Shown piece after piece: positions 1 through 8,130 of a stretch of 43,679 nucleotides of DNA. The first letter of the stretch is position 1. Every line of letters starts with the position of its first letter. The DNA is taken from positions 1 to 43,679 of the forward strand of contig JBBRAW010000016.1 in assembly GCA_038206385.1 (NCBI GenBank), read 5' to 3'. This stretch comes from JANXSD01 sp038206385 (GTDB lineage Bacteria > Bacteroidota > Bacteroidia > AKYH767-A > OLB10). The notes beneath the pieces were generated by a model. The model made no database searches, was not told the origin of the DNA, and saw nothing but the letters and a program-made list of their open reading frames with translations. A program made the translations under genes and the position numbers.

Positions 1-2
1 AA

Positions 3-179
3 GATACCTTAAAACCAATTGGTGTAGCAGTTGTAATTGAAGCTCAACATTTATGTATGCAAATGCGAGGAATACAAAAACAAAATTCAGTTACGACAAC
101 TTCTGCATTCACTGGCGAATTTGAAAACGACCGAACAAGAGCAGAATTTATTAATCTCATCAAAGGATCCTTTCATTAA
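3..179 (+). CDS. folE: GTP cyclohydrolase I, C-terminal end (partial)
   Basis: The window opens inside this gene; 58 codons plus a TAA stop are visible. The translated tail contains PIGVAVVIEAQHLCM followed by QMRGIQKQNS and TTTSAFTGEF, which is the conserved end of type I GTP cyclohydrolase (the Cys of HLCM is a zinc ligand in this family). The enzyme converts GTP to dihydroneopterin triphosphate, the first step of tetrahydrofolate and pterin synthesis in the cytoplasm. The catalytic N-terminal part and the start lie outside the window. fabD follows 54 bp downstream on the same strand, so co-transcription is possible. The identification rests on the tail alone but the motif match is strong. 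Confidence 0.9.
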   Translation, partial: DTLKPIGVAVVIEAQHLCMQMRGIQKQNSVTTTSAFTGEFENDRTRAEFINLIKGSFH

Positions 180-233
180 TTGAAGTTCGTTTCAATACAA
201 CAAATCATTTCCAATTCATTAAAATAAAAAAGT

Positions 234-1106
234 ATGAAAGCATATTTATTTCCCGGACAAGGTTCACAGTTTATCGGAATGGGAAAAGATCTTTATGATA
301 ATTCAGAATTAGCAAAAGAAATGTACCATCAAGCAGATTCAATCATTGGATTTCCGATTTCTGAATTAATGTTTGCGGGAACTGATGAAGATTTATTACA
401 AACAAAAGTAACGCAGCCTTCGATATTTATTCATTCTGTTATCACTGCGAAAACAATGAAAGAAAATTTTCAACCTGATATGGTAGCAGGACATTCGCTT
501 GGAGAATTTTCTGCACTAGTAGCGAATGGAACATTAAGTTTTGAAGATGGTTTGCGCTTGGTTATTGAACGTGCTAATGCGATGCAAGCTGCATGCGAAA
601 TGGTTTCAGGAACGATGGCAGCTGTATTGGCCCTCGATGATGCGAAGGTGGAAGAGATTTGTGAGAACATAAAAAATATTGTTGTTCCTGCGAACTATAA
701 CTGTCCAGGACAATTAGTTATTTCGGGATCAATTGAAGGTGTTACCGAGGCTTGCGAATTATTAAAAGCTGCTGGAGCCAAACGTGCAATGATTCTTAAA
801 GTTGGTGGAGCTTTTCATAGTCCTCTCATGGAGCCTGCACGCGAACGATTAGCTGCTGCAATTGAAAACACAACTTTTCATCAACCAATTTGTCCGGTGT
901 ATCAAAATGTAACTGGATTACCTTATCGCAATTCGGATGAGATAAAGAAGAATTTGATTGCACAATTAACTGCTCCAGTTCGTTGGACTCAAACAATTGA
1001 GAACATGATTAACGATGGTGCAAAATCATTTACTGAAGTTGGTCCTGGTAAAGTATTGCAAGGGTTGGTGAAGAAAATTAATAAGGAAGCTGAAATATTA
1101 ATTTGA
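234..1106 (+). CDS. fabD: Malonyl-CoA:ACP transacylase
   Basis: This 290-residue protein has the normal length and both signatures of the family: GQGSQ at residues 8-12 and the nucleophile elbow GHSLGE with Ser88, plus the catalytic His in GGAFHSP (His195). It loads malonyl groups from CoA onto acyl carrier protein for fatty acid synthesis in the cytoplasm. The start ATG at 234 is preceded by an A-rich stretch and no Shine-Dalgarno sequence, as is usual in Bacteroidota. The stop TGA lies inside the first copy of a 13-bp repeat (see 1101-1129). It sits between folE and purB on the same strand. Confidence 0.97.
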   Translation: MKAYLFPGQGSQFIGMGKDLYDNSELAKEMYHQADSIIGFPISELMFAGTDEDLLQTKVTQPSIFIHSVITAKTMKENFQPDMVAGHSLGEFSALVANGTLSFEDGLRLVIERANAMQAACEMVSGTMAAVLALDDAKVEEICENIKNIVVPANYNCPGQLVISGSIEGVTEACELLKAAGAKRAMILKVGGAFHSPLMEPARERLAAAIENTTFHQPICPVYQNVTGLPYRNSDEIKKNLIAQLTAPVRWTQTIENMINDGAKSFTEVGPGKVLQGLVKKINKEAEILI

Positions 1107-1129
1107 AAATTTGTTGATTTGAAAATTTG
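1101..1129. repeat. 13-bp direct repeat between fabD and purB
   Basis: ATTTGAAAATTTG occurs twice with a period of 16 bp, at 1101-1113 and 1117-1129. The first copy includes the fabD stop codon. It looks like a short slippage or dispersed AT-rich spacer element; no function can be assigned. Confidence 0.6.
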
Positions 1130-1181
1130 CCGTTACCAATCCAGATAGTTTTAAGAATCTCATTTTAAAAATATTTTATTG

Positions 1182-2534
1182 ATGCAATTGAATCCATTGA
1201 ATGCTATTTCGCCTATAGATGGTCGCTATAGAGAGGTTTGTGAAGAGTTGGCTTTGTATTTCTCGGAAGAAGCTTTGATGCGATACCGTGTGCTTGTTGA
1301 AGTAGAATATTTTATTGAATTATGTGAACTGCCATTGCCGCAATTAAAGTCTGTAGATCATACTAAATTTCCAGCGTTAAGAAAACTTTATAATGATTTC
1401 AATCATGATGATGCGTTGCAAATAAAATCGATTGAGAAAGTTACCAATCATGATGTAAAGGCAATTGAATATTTCATAAAAGATAAATTTGATGCGTTAG
1501 GATTAACTGCTTATAAAGAATTTATTCATTTTGGATTGACTAGTCAGGATATAAATAATACTGCAATTCCACTTTCGATTCGTGAAGCAGTTTTACAAAT
1601 ATATTTACCATCTGTAAAAGCCATTGGTGATAAAATTGAAGAGTTAGCAAGAGCATGGTCGGAGATTCCAATGCTTGCACGAACGCATGGACAACCTGCC
1701 TCTCCAACAATTTTAGGTAAAGAAATTTTTATTTTTCGTCATCGGATTTTAACGCAATTGGAGTTGTTGAATGCGATTGCATATTCTGCAAAATTTGGTG
1801 GAGCCACAGGAAACTTTAACGCGCATGTTGTAGCTTATCCAACTATTAAGTGGATTGATTTCTCTGATAAATTTATTGAGCGATTAGGATTAAAGAGGTC
1901 ACCTTACACAACACAAATTGAGCACTATGATAACATGGCGGCTTTATTTGATACGATAAAAAGAATCAATACCATACTTTTGGATTTGAGCAGAGATATG
2001 TGGACTTACATTTCGATGAATTATTTCACGCAAAGTGTTGTTGCGAATGAAGTAGGATCTTCCGCAATGCCACATAAAGTAAATCCAATTGATTTTGAAA
2101 ATGCAGAAGGGAATTTAGGAATGGCAAATGCAATTTTAGAACATCTTGCTGCGAAACTTCCAATCTCACGATTACAACGTGACCTTACCGACTCAACCGT
2201 TTTAAGAAATGTTGGAGTACCATTTGCACATATTGCTATTGCTGCAAAATCACTTCTAAAAGGTTTGAATAAAGTTACTGTAAACAAAAGCGCAATCGAA
2301 GCAGATCTTGAAGATAACTGGGCTGTTGTTGCAGAAGGGATTCAAACAATTTTGCGACGAGAAGCATATCCAAATCCTTACGAAGCATTAAAGGAATTAA
2401 CACGAACAGGAAGTAAAATTAATAAATCAACGATTAGTGATTTTATTGAAAAGCTTAATGTAAGTGAAGCGATAAAAGTGGAACTTCGTGCGATTACACC
2501 AACGTCGTATACTGGAGTACAAAAAAGCTTTTAA
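1182..2534 (+). CDS. purB: Adenylosuccinate lyase
   Basis: The 450-residue protein begins MQLNPLNAISPIDGRY, the typical N-terminus of the long, E. coli-like PurB branch. It carries the fumarase/aspartase superfamily signature GSSAMPHKVNP (about residues 292-302), TSQD near 120 and THGQPASPT near 168. It splits SAICAR to AICAR and adenylosuccinate to AMP, releasing fumarate, in de novo purine synthesis. A TTG at 1179 extends the frame by one codon, but the adjacent ATG at 1182 is the better start. It ends 102 bp before the convergent lutA-like gene, with only a weak stem at 2566-2581 in the gap. Confidence 0.97.
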   Translation: MQLNPLNAISPIDGRYREVCEELALYFSEEALMRYRVLVEVEYFIELCELPLPQLKSVDHTKFPALRKLYNDFNHDDALQIKSIEKVTNHDVKAIEYFIKDKFDALGLTAYKEFIHFGLTSQDINNTAIPLSIREAVLQIYLPSVKAIGDKIEELARAWSEIPMLARTHGQPASPTILGKEIFIFRHRILTQLELLNAIAYSAKFGGATGNFNAHVVAYPTIKWIDFSDKFIERLGLKRSPYTTQIEHYDNMAALFDTIKRINTILLDLSRDMWTYISMNYFTQSVVANEVGSSAMPHKVNPIDFENAEGNLGMANAILEHLAAKLPISRLQRDLTDSTVLRNVGVPFAHIAIAAKSLLKGLNKVTVNKSAIEADLEDNWAVVAEGIQTILRREAYPNPYEALKELTRTGSKINKSTISDFIEKLNVSEAIKVELRAITPTSYTGVQKSF

Positions 2535-2636
2535 GATCTTATTCGATTCCTTTTGATCTTCCAAATATTCCATCAGGAATAATTCTTATGCAATAGCTAT
2601 CGTGACGTAATTCGTAATTTTAAATTCTTAATTTAT

Positions 2637-3359
2637 TTACTCCCATCCTGAAGCAAGAACATCAGCAATATGAACTGCTTTTAAAGGTTCGTTTTGTTTT
2701 TTTATTACTGCATCTAAATGCATCAAGCATTGATAATCGGTAGAGATAATTACAGTTGCGCCAGAATTTTTTACAGTTGTTAAAAACTCATTTGCCATTT
2801 GAACACTCAATGCTTCATTTCTGCGATCTAATCCACCTCCCATGCCGCAGCATGGTAATGTGTTATTCAATTCTATCATTTCCAATCCACGAATGTTAGA
2901 AAGCAAATGTCGAGGAGCTTCTTTGATACCTAATTCGTGAATTGCAGGACATGCATCTAGAAAAACAGCCTTCGCTTCATAACGTGCACCAATATCAGAA
3001 ACGTTTAAAACGTTGACAAGAAAATCGGATAACTCATACATGTGCTTTTGGACAAGCTTGTATTCATTATGCAATGCAGAATTATGAAACAATGAAGGAT
3101 ACTGCGTTTTCACTGTTGCCACACACGCTGCTCCAGGACAAACAATATATCGTTCATCTTGAAATTCTTTAATGAGCTTCTCCCCTACTTCTTTACAGTG
3201 ATCCCAATAGCCATCTTCAAAAGCGGGACGACCACAACATGTTTGCTCCGTATTGTAATTAACTCCACAGCTTAATTTCTCTAACACCTTCACCATATTT
3301 TGTGCAGTGCCTGGATAAAACTGATCTACATAACAAGGAATAAATATATCGACTATCAA
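2637..3359 (-). CDS. LutA/YkgE-like (Fe-S)-binding CCG-domain protein
   Basis: The 240-residue protein has two cysteine-rich CCG domains. The first holds PCYVDQFYP and TCCGRPAFEDGYW; the second holds DACPAIHELG and LPCCGMGGG. This is the family of LutA and of heterodisulfide-reductase-like subunits that take part in L-lactate or glycolate oxidation to pyruvate together with LutB and LutC, neither of which is in the window. The only start that keeps the N-terminal PCYVDQ motif is a TTG at 3359; the first ATG would remove it, so I accept the TTG. It lies 25 bp downstream of the MFS transporter gene on the same strand, so the two are probably co-transcribed. Confidence 0.85.
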   Translation of the reverse strand: MIVDIFIPCYVDQFYPGTAQNMVKVLEKLSCGVNYNTEQTCCGRPAFEDGYWDHCKEVGEKLIKEFQDERYIVCPGAACVATVKTQYPSLFHNSALHNEYKLVQKHMYELSDFLVNVLNVSDIGARYEAKAVFLDACPAIHELGIKEAPRHLLSNIRGLEMIELNNTLPCCGMGGGLDRRNEALSVQMANEFLTTVKNSGATVIISTDYQCLMHLDAVIKKQNEPLKAVHIADVLASGWE

Positions 3360-3384
3360 GGTGTTTCGTTTTTAAAAGAATTAG

Positions 3385-4710
3385 TTAAGCAACAATTGGA
3401 TTTGATGTGTTCAACTTTTGAATTCTCATCAGCAAAATTATACCAATTAAGAAGAATAATGCAAGCATCACAATTGAATCGCGCATACTCCCAGTAAATT
3501 CATTGATATAACCGAAGATAAATGTTCCCAATACTGTTCCCACTTTATCACATACATCATAAAAACTAAAGTAAGATGCGTGATCAATTGTTTCTGGTAA
3601 TAATTTAGAATATGTTGATCGTGATAAAGCTTGAATTCCGCCCATCACTAATCCAACAACTGCTGCTAATCCAATAAACATTGTTTGTTCATCGACACCA
3701 TATTTTTTATTGCAGAAAAATGCGGCGATACAAATGAATATCCAAATAACAATAGCAATTCCTAATGCACGAATATTTCCGAAGCGTTTTGATAAGCTAC
3801 TAAAGAGATAAGCACCACCAATTGCAACAAACTGGATAATCAGAATTATCATAATCAGAATATCTGATTTCAACTTTAATTCACTTGTTCCAAAAAGTGT
3901 TGCCACATACATTACAGTTTGCGTTCCCATATTATAGAAGAAAAAACATGGAAGGAATCTTTTTAGCCGTGGTGTATCCTTTAATTCAATCCATACTTTT
4001 CGCAACTCGACATATCCTTTAGAAAAAATATTTCCTTCAGGTTTTCTGTTGTAAATATTATCTGGTAAATTATTAAAAGTAATTTGTGCGAATCCAAACC
4101 ACCAAACTCCAACTAGTAAAAACGATAAACGCGTTGCATATCCGCTTTCGATATTTCCATACCATTGCGGGAATAGAATCATAGTTAAGCAAAAGATGAG
4201 TAACAATGAACTTCCAATATATCCTAATGCAAATCCTTTTGCGCTAACGCGATCTTGGTCTTTAGGTTCGGCAATTTCGGGTAAGAATGCATTATAGAAT
4301 ACAATACTTCCTGCGTAACCTATTGCTGCTAATCCAGAACCAAAAACACCAATCCATAAAGTATCCAAACTTGTAAAGAAGTACAACGATGAACATGAAA
4401 TTGCGCCGAGTGTGCTAAAGAAAAACATGAATTTCTTTTTATGACCACCATAATCTGCCATTGAGGATAACATTGGCGATAACGCTGCAATAATTAGGAA
4501 AGCTAATGAGATGGAATATGTTTGCAATGAATCACTATTGAATGTTCGTCCGAGAAATTCCACATCGGAAGAATCACCTTTTTTAGTAATTGCATTAAAA
4601 TAAATCGGGAATAATGCAGACGTAATCACTAATGAATATGCAGAATTTGCCCAGTCATATATCGCCCAGGAATTCACTAGTTTCTTATTCCCTTTTTCTA
4701 TTTTTTCCAT
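3385..4710 (-). CDS. UMF1-family (Atg22-like) MFS transporter
   Basis: This 441-residue protein has about 12 hydrophobic segments and begins with a cytosolic stretch followed by NSWAIYDWANSAYSLVIT, the hallmark N-terminus of the UMF1 branch of the major facilitator superfamily (related to eukaryotic vacuolar Atg22). An internal SMADYGGHKKK loop corresponds to the MFS loop 2-3 motif. The substrate is unknown; Atg22 relatives export amino acids, but that cannot be transferred safely. It is followed after 25 bp by the LutA-like gene, which hints at a joint role in organic-acid metabolism (inference). A TAATTTTG box lies about 35 bp upstream of the ATG. Confidence 0.85.
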   Translation of the reverse strand: MEKIEKGNKKLVNSWAIYDWANSAYSLVITSALFPIYFNAITKKGDSSDVEFLGRTFNSDSLQTYSISLAFLIIAALSPMLSSMADYGGHKKKFMFFFSTLGAISCSSLYFFTSLDTLWIGVFGSGLAAIGYAGSIVFYNAFLPEIAEPKDQDRVSAKGFALGYIGSSLLLIFCLTMILFPQWYGNIESGYATRLSFLLVGVWWFGFAQITFNNLPDNIYNRKPEGNIFSKGYVELRKVWIELKDTPRLKRFLPCFFFYNMGTQTVMYVATLFGTSELKLKSDILIMIILIIQFVAIGGAYLFSSLSKRFGNIRALGIAIVIWIFICIAAFFCNKKYGVDEQTMFIGLAAVVGLVMGGIQALSRSTYSKLLPETIDHASYFSFYDVCDKVGTVLGTFIFGYINEFTGSMRDSIVMLALFFLIGIILLMRIQKLNTSNPIVA

Positions 4711-4745
4711 ATCGCGAATGCCTAAAAATAAATAAAATTTAATCG

Positions 4746-4753
4746 CAAAATTA
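4746..4753 (-). promoter_or_regulatory. Candidate -7 box for the MFS/LutA pair
   Basis: On the minus strand this reads TAATTTTG, a perfect match to the Bacteroidota -7 consensus TAnnTTTG. It would place transcription start about 30 bp upstream of the MFS start codon. The nearest TTG is 23 bp further upstream, slightly longer than the usual spacing, so only the -7 half is well supported. Confidence 0.45.
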
Positions 4754-4786
4754 ATTTCTCAATTAGTGGATCATAACAAAGGGATT

Positions 4787-5503
4787 TTAAGGCACCCAAC
4801 TAATTGTTAAACGCAGACGAGTTTTGTCTTTAACAATATCGGCTGTAGTTGGATAAGGATAAGTTGCATAAACATAATCAGTGATATTGAAATTGACGAA
4901 TCCCATGATCATTTTATTAGGAAAACTTGTACTGTCATAATCGAAAATTTCAATTTTTACAGCGCCATCTAAACTCGTTGTTGACAATGGCGGAATAATG
5001 CTAATATATCCGGTATCGGTATCGTACAAAACAACATTTGGTCGTAAAATAATTCCATTTGGAAATGTAATATCTGTAGTAAGATCAGGCTTATCATTTC
5101 CTGGATCCCAAGTTATATTTCCTGGTGCATAAGGTTCTGTTTCCAAAATCCGTATTGCATTAAGCTGAAATTTGCGATAAATAGTAACTGGAATTTTTCG
5201 TGTTTTAGTTCCTGTTCTATTGCCTTTAGTTGCAGAAATCGTGACATTAAAATTTCCATAACGTTGGTACAAATGGTTCACAGAAAATCCTGTTGCAGTT
5301 GTGCTATCACCAAAATCCCATGTAACAGCATCTGCGCTATCAGGAATATTAGCAGTAAAATGTGCTGTTCCAGGCAAACTAGCTACTCCCGAGTTACCAG
5401 ATACTTTCATATCAACATACAGCGGACTAGGTGCTGCATCTTCGCTCTTTTTGCAAGACGAAATTACAACAACTAATGCAAAAATGTAAAGGAGTTTTTT
5501 CAT
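4787..5503 (-). CDS. PKD-domain lipoprotein
   Basis: The chosen start gives 238 residues beginning MKKLLYIFALVVVISSCKK, a lipoprotein signal peptide with the lipobox ISSC. A start 24 codons further upstream is possible but would bury the signal peptide. Residues about 35-115 form a PKD (Ig-like) domain with the diagnostic VTWDFGDST and a GNFNVTISATKG strand. The remaining ~120 residues (IRILETEPYAPGNITWDPG onward) are a beta-rich region I do not recognise. The protein is probably anchored in the outer membrane and exposed to the periplasm or surface. It stands alone, downstream of the aconitase terminator; its role is unknown. Confidence 0.75.
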   Translation of the reverse strand: MKKLLYIFALVVVISSCKKSEDAAPSPLYVDMKVSGNSGVASLPGTAHFTANIPDSADAVTWDFGDSTTATGFSVNHLYQRYGNFNVTISATKGNRTGTKTRKIPVTIYRKFQLNAIRILETEPYAPGNITWDPGNDKPDLTTDITFPNGIILRPNVVLYDTDTGYISIIPPLSTTSLDGAVKIEIFDYDSTSFPNKMIMGFVNFNITDYVYATYPYPTTADIVKDKTRLRLTISWVP

Positions 5504-5594
5504 GATTTGAAATTTTGGTAAAGGTAAAATGATAATTGGTTTTATTGAATAACTAAACATTTCTTTAATCATCAAATATATTATAAGAAAACGA

Positions 5595-5617
5595 AAGCCG
5601 ATCTTTACGATCGGCTT
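5595..5617 (-). terminator. Hairpin terminator after aconitase
   Basis: A perfect 9-bp stem AAGCCGATC/GATCGGCTT with a 5-nt loop lies about 20 bp past the aconitase stop. On the minus strand it is followed by TCGTTTTCTT, a modest T-rich tail, so it fits a rho-independent terminator for that gene. Confidence 0.7.
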
Positions 5618-5635
5618 CCATTATTTATTTAATGA

Positions 5636-7903
5636 TTATGCACCAACTTGTGAACGAATAATATTCAATGCGCCACCCGCTTTAAACCATTCTATCTGAT
5701 TTTCATTGTAGGTATGATTCACTTTAAATTCTTCACGACTACCATCACTATGATTCAATGCAATTGTTAATTGAACTCCAGGTGTAAAACTTGTTACGCC
5801 CAAAATTTCAATAGTATCATCTTCCTGAATTTTATTGTAATCTTCTTTGTTTGCAAATGTTAATGCAAGCATTCCTTGTTTCTTCAAATTCGTTTCATGA
5901 ATACGAGCAAATGACTTTACAAGTATTGCACGAACACCTAAGAAACGTGGTTCCATTGCAGCATGTTCACGACTTGATCCTTCACCATAATTTTCATCAC
6001 CAACAACGATTGATCCTACATGAGCAGCTTTGTATGCACGTTGAACAACAGGAACGGCATTGTAACTTCCATCGAGTTGATTTTTTACATTATCTGTTTT
6101 CTCGTTGAAAATATTTAGCGCACCAATCAACATATTATTGCTGATGTTATCTAAATGTCCGCGATATTTTAACCATGGTCCTGCCATTGAAATATGATCA
6201 GTTGTACATTTACCTTTTACTTTAATCAATAAACGTAAACCTTTCAAATCAATTCCTTCCCACGCAGCAAATGGATCTAATAATTGCAAACGATCAGAAG
6301 TTGGACTCACCTTGATTGTAACATTACTTCCATCAGCAGCTGGAGCTTGATATCCTGCATCTTCAACAGCGAAACCTTTAGGTGGCATTTCCAATCCGCT
6401 AGGCTCATCTAATTTCACTTTCTCGCCTTTTGCATTTGTTAAAGTATCTGTTAAAGGATTAAAAGTTAAATCACCAGCGATAGCAAGTGCGGTAACTATT
6501 TCGGGAGAAGCAACAAATGCATGTGTATTCGGATTTCCATCATTACGTTTCGCGAAGTTGCGGTTAAAAGAAGTGATGATAGAATTTTTACGAGTAGGAT
6601 CAGAAGTATGACGCGCCCATTGTCCAATGCATGGTCCGCAAGCATTAGCAAGCACCATTCCGCCCATGTCTTCAAATATTTTTAAGAAGCCATCACGCTC
6701 AACGGTGTAGCGTACTAACTCAGAGCCTGGAGTAATTGTAAATTCACTCTTTGCTTTCAACCCTTTATCAACAGCTTGTTTTGCGATAGAAGCAGCACGA
6801 GAAATATCTTCGTAAGATGAATTTGTACATGAACCAATCAAACCAACTTCTAACTGAGCAGGCCATCCGTTTTCTTTAACTGCAGCAGCAAATTTACTTA
6901 TCGGCCAAGCTAAATCTGGAGTAAAAGGTCCGTTGATATGTGGCTCCAATTCATCTAAATTTATTTCAACAACTTGATCAAAATATTTCGAAGGGTTTGC
7001 ATACACATCATCATCCGCACGCAGTGACGAGCGAACGCCATCTGCTAAATCAGCAACAGCGGTACGACTAGTTCCACGTAAGTACTCACCCATTTTATCA
7101 TCGTAACCGAAGATAGAAGTAGTAGCGCCGATTTCAGCACCCATGTTACAGATGGTACCTTTACCAGTACACGAAAGGCTATCAGCACCCTCACCAAAAT
7201 ATTCAACAATTGCATCGGTACCTCCTTTTACAGTGAGGATACCTGCAACTTTAAGGATAATATCTTTTGCAGATGTCCAGCCATTGAGTTTGCCTGTAAG
7301 TTTCACACCGATAACACGAGGAAATTTTAACTCCCAAACCAGACCAGCCATCACATCACAAGCATCGGCACCACCAACACCGATAGCCACCATACCTAAA
7401 CCCCCAGCATTCACAGTGTGACTATCAGTTCCGATCATCAATCCACCAGGAAAAGCGTAATTTTCGAGGATCACTTGATGGATAATTCCAGCTCCTGGTT
7501 TCCAAAAACCGATACCGTATTTGTTCGAAACAGAAGATAGAAAATCGAATACTTCTTTATTTTTATCTAGTGCTTTCGCAAGATCTGCGGTTGCGCCTGT
7601 TTCAGCCTGGATAAGGTGATCGCAATGCACAGTACTTGGAACAGCAACTTTCGGACGACCAGCCTGCATAAATTGGAGGAGCGCCATTTGAGCGGTAGCA
7701 TCTTGCATTGCGACACGATCAGGATTGAAGTCTACGTAGCTTTTCCCGCGCTCAAAAGAAGTTCCTGGGATTGCCTCACTAAGGTGGGAATACAGGATTT
7801 TTTCTGTTAACGTCATAGGACGATTTAGCAGCTTGCGTGCATTTTCAATTTTTGCCGGCATATTTGCATATACCTGACGGATCATGTCGAGATCGAATAC
7901 CAT
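5636..7903 (-). CDS. acnA: Aconitate hydratase, mitochondrial-like type
   Basis: This 755-residue enzyme interconverts citrate and isocitrate in the TCA cycle. The 4Fe-4S ligands are visible as GSCTNSSYED (Cys359) and NACGPCIGQW (Cys422 and Cys425), and the substrate-site motif DSHT is near residue 160. The C-terminal swivel domain carries VGDENYGEGSSREHAAMEPR. Length and these motif forms resemble mitochondrial aconitase rather than bacterial AcnA (~890 aa) or AcnB; mitochondrial-like aconitase is established for Bacteroides fragilis and relatives. The symbol is therefore only a convenience. It has its own promoter box at 7963-7997 and a terminator hairpin downstream, so it is probably monocistronic. 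Confidence 0.95.
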   Translation of the reverse strand: MVFDLDMIRQVYANMPAKIENARKLLNRPMTLTEKILYSHLSEAIPGTSFERGKSYVDFNPDRVAMQDATAQMALLQFMQAGRPKVAVPSTVHCDHLIQAETGATADLAKALDKNKEVFDFLSSVSNKYGIGFWKPGAGIIHQVILENYAFPGGLMIGTDSHTVNAGGLGMVAIGVGGADACDVMAGLVWELKFPRVIGVKLTGKLNGWTSAKDIILKVAGILTVKGGTDAIVEYFGEGADSLSCTGKGTICNMGAEIGATTSIFGYDDKMGEYLRGTSRTAVADLADGVRSSLRADDDVYANPSKYFDQVVEINLDELEPHINGPFTPDLAWPISKFAAAVKENGWPAQLEVGLIGSCTNSSYEDISRAASIAKQAVDKGLKAKSEFTITPGSELVRYTVERDGFLKIFEDMGGMVLANACGPCIGQWARHTSDPTRKNSIITSFNRNFAKRNDGNPNTHAFVASPEIVTALAIAGDLTFNPLTDTLTNAKGEKVKLDEPSGLEMPPKGFAVEDAGYQAPAADGSNVTIKVSPTSDRLQLLDPFAAWEGIDLKGLRLLIKVKGKCTTDHISMAGPWLKYRGHLDNISNNMLIGALNIFNEKTDNVKNQLDGSYNAVPVVQRAYKAAHVGSIVVGDENYGEGSSREHAAMEPRFLGVRAILVKSFARIHETNLKKQGMLALTFANKEDYNKIQEDDTIEILGVTSFTPGVQLTIALNHSDGSREEFKVNHTYNENQIEWFKAGGALNIIRSQVGA

Positions 7904-7962
7904 TTTTTAATGCGGATTTTTAATATTAAAGTTGAACTAATTACTCTACTGTTTTCAGGTTG

Positions 7963-7997
7963 CAAAGATAAGAAAAGCGAGGGGAAAAGAAGCAAAA
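7963..7997 (-). promoter_or_regulatory. Promoter of the aconitase gene
   Basis: The minus strand shows TATCTTTG (7963-7970, perfect TAnnTTTG) with TTTTG 22 bp upstream (7993-7997), fitting the Bacteroidota primary sigma consensus with slightly long spacing. Transcription would start about 50 bp before the aconitase ATG. Confidence 0.6.
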
Positions 7998-8130
7998 TGC
8001 GCGAGAAATTATAGTGTAAATCACATTCTTAATATAGGTTTAAAATAACACGCAAAAGGTTTGAGAATACGAAATAGAAGAATTACCTTCACCGAGTACG
8101 CGCTTATTAAATTTAATATAATTTATTTTT

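Noticed and set aside
2566..2581. Terminator between purB and the LutA-like gene
   Set aside because: The stem TATTCC/GGAATA is only 6 bp and lacks a clear T-run.
5851..7421. Plus-strand open frames opposite aconitase
   Set aside because: They are antisense shadows with His- or Pro-rich low-complexity translations, fully inside a clear coding gene.
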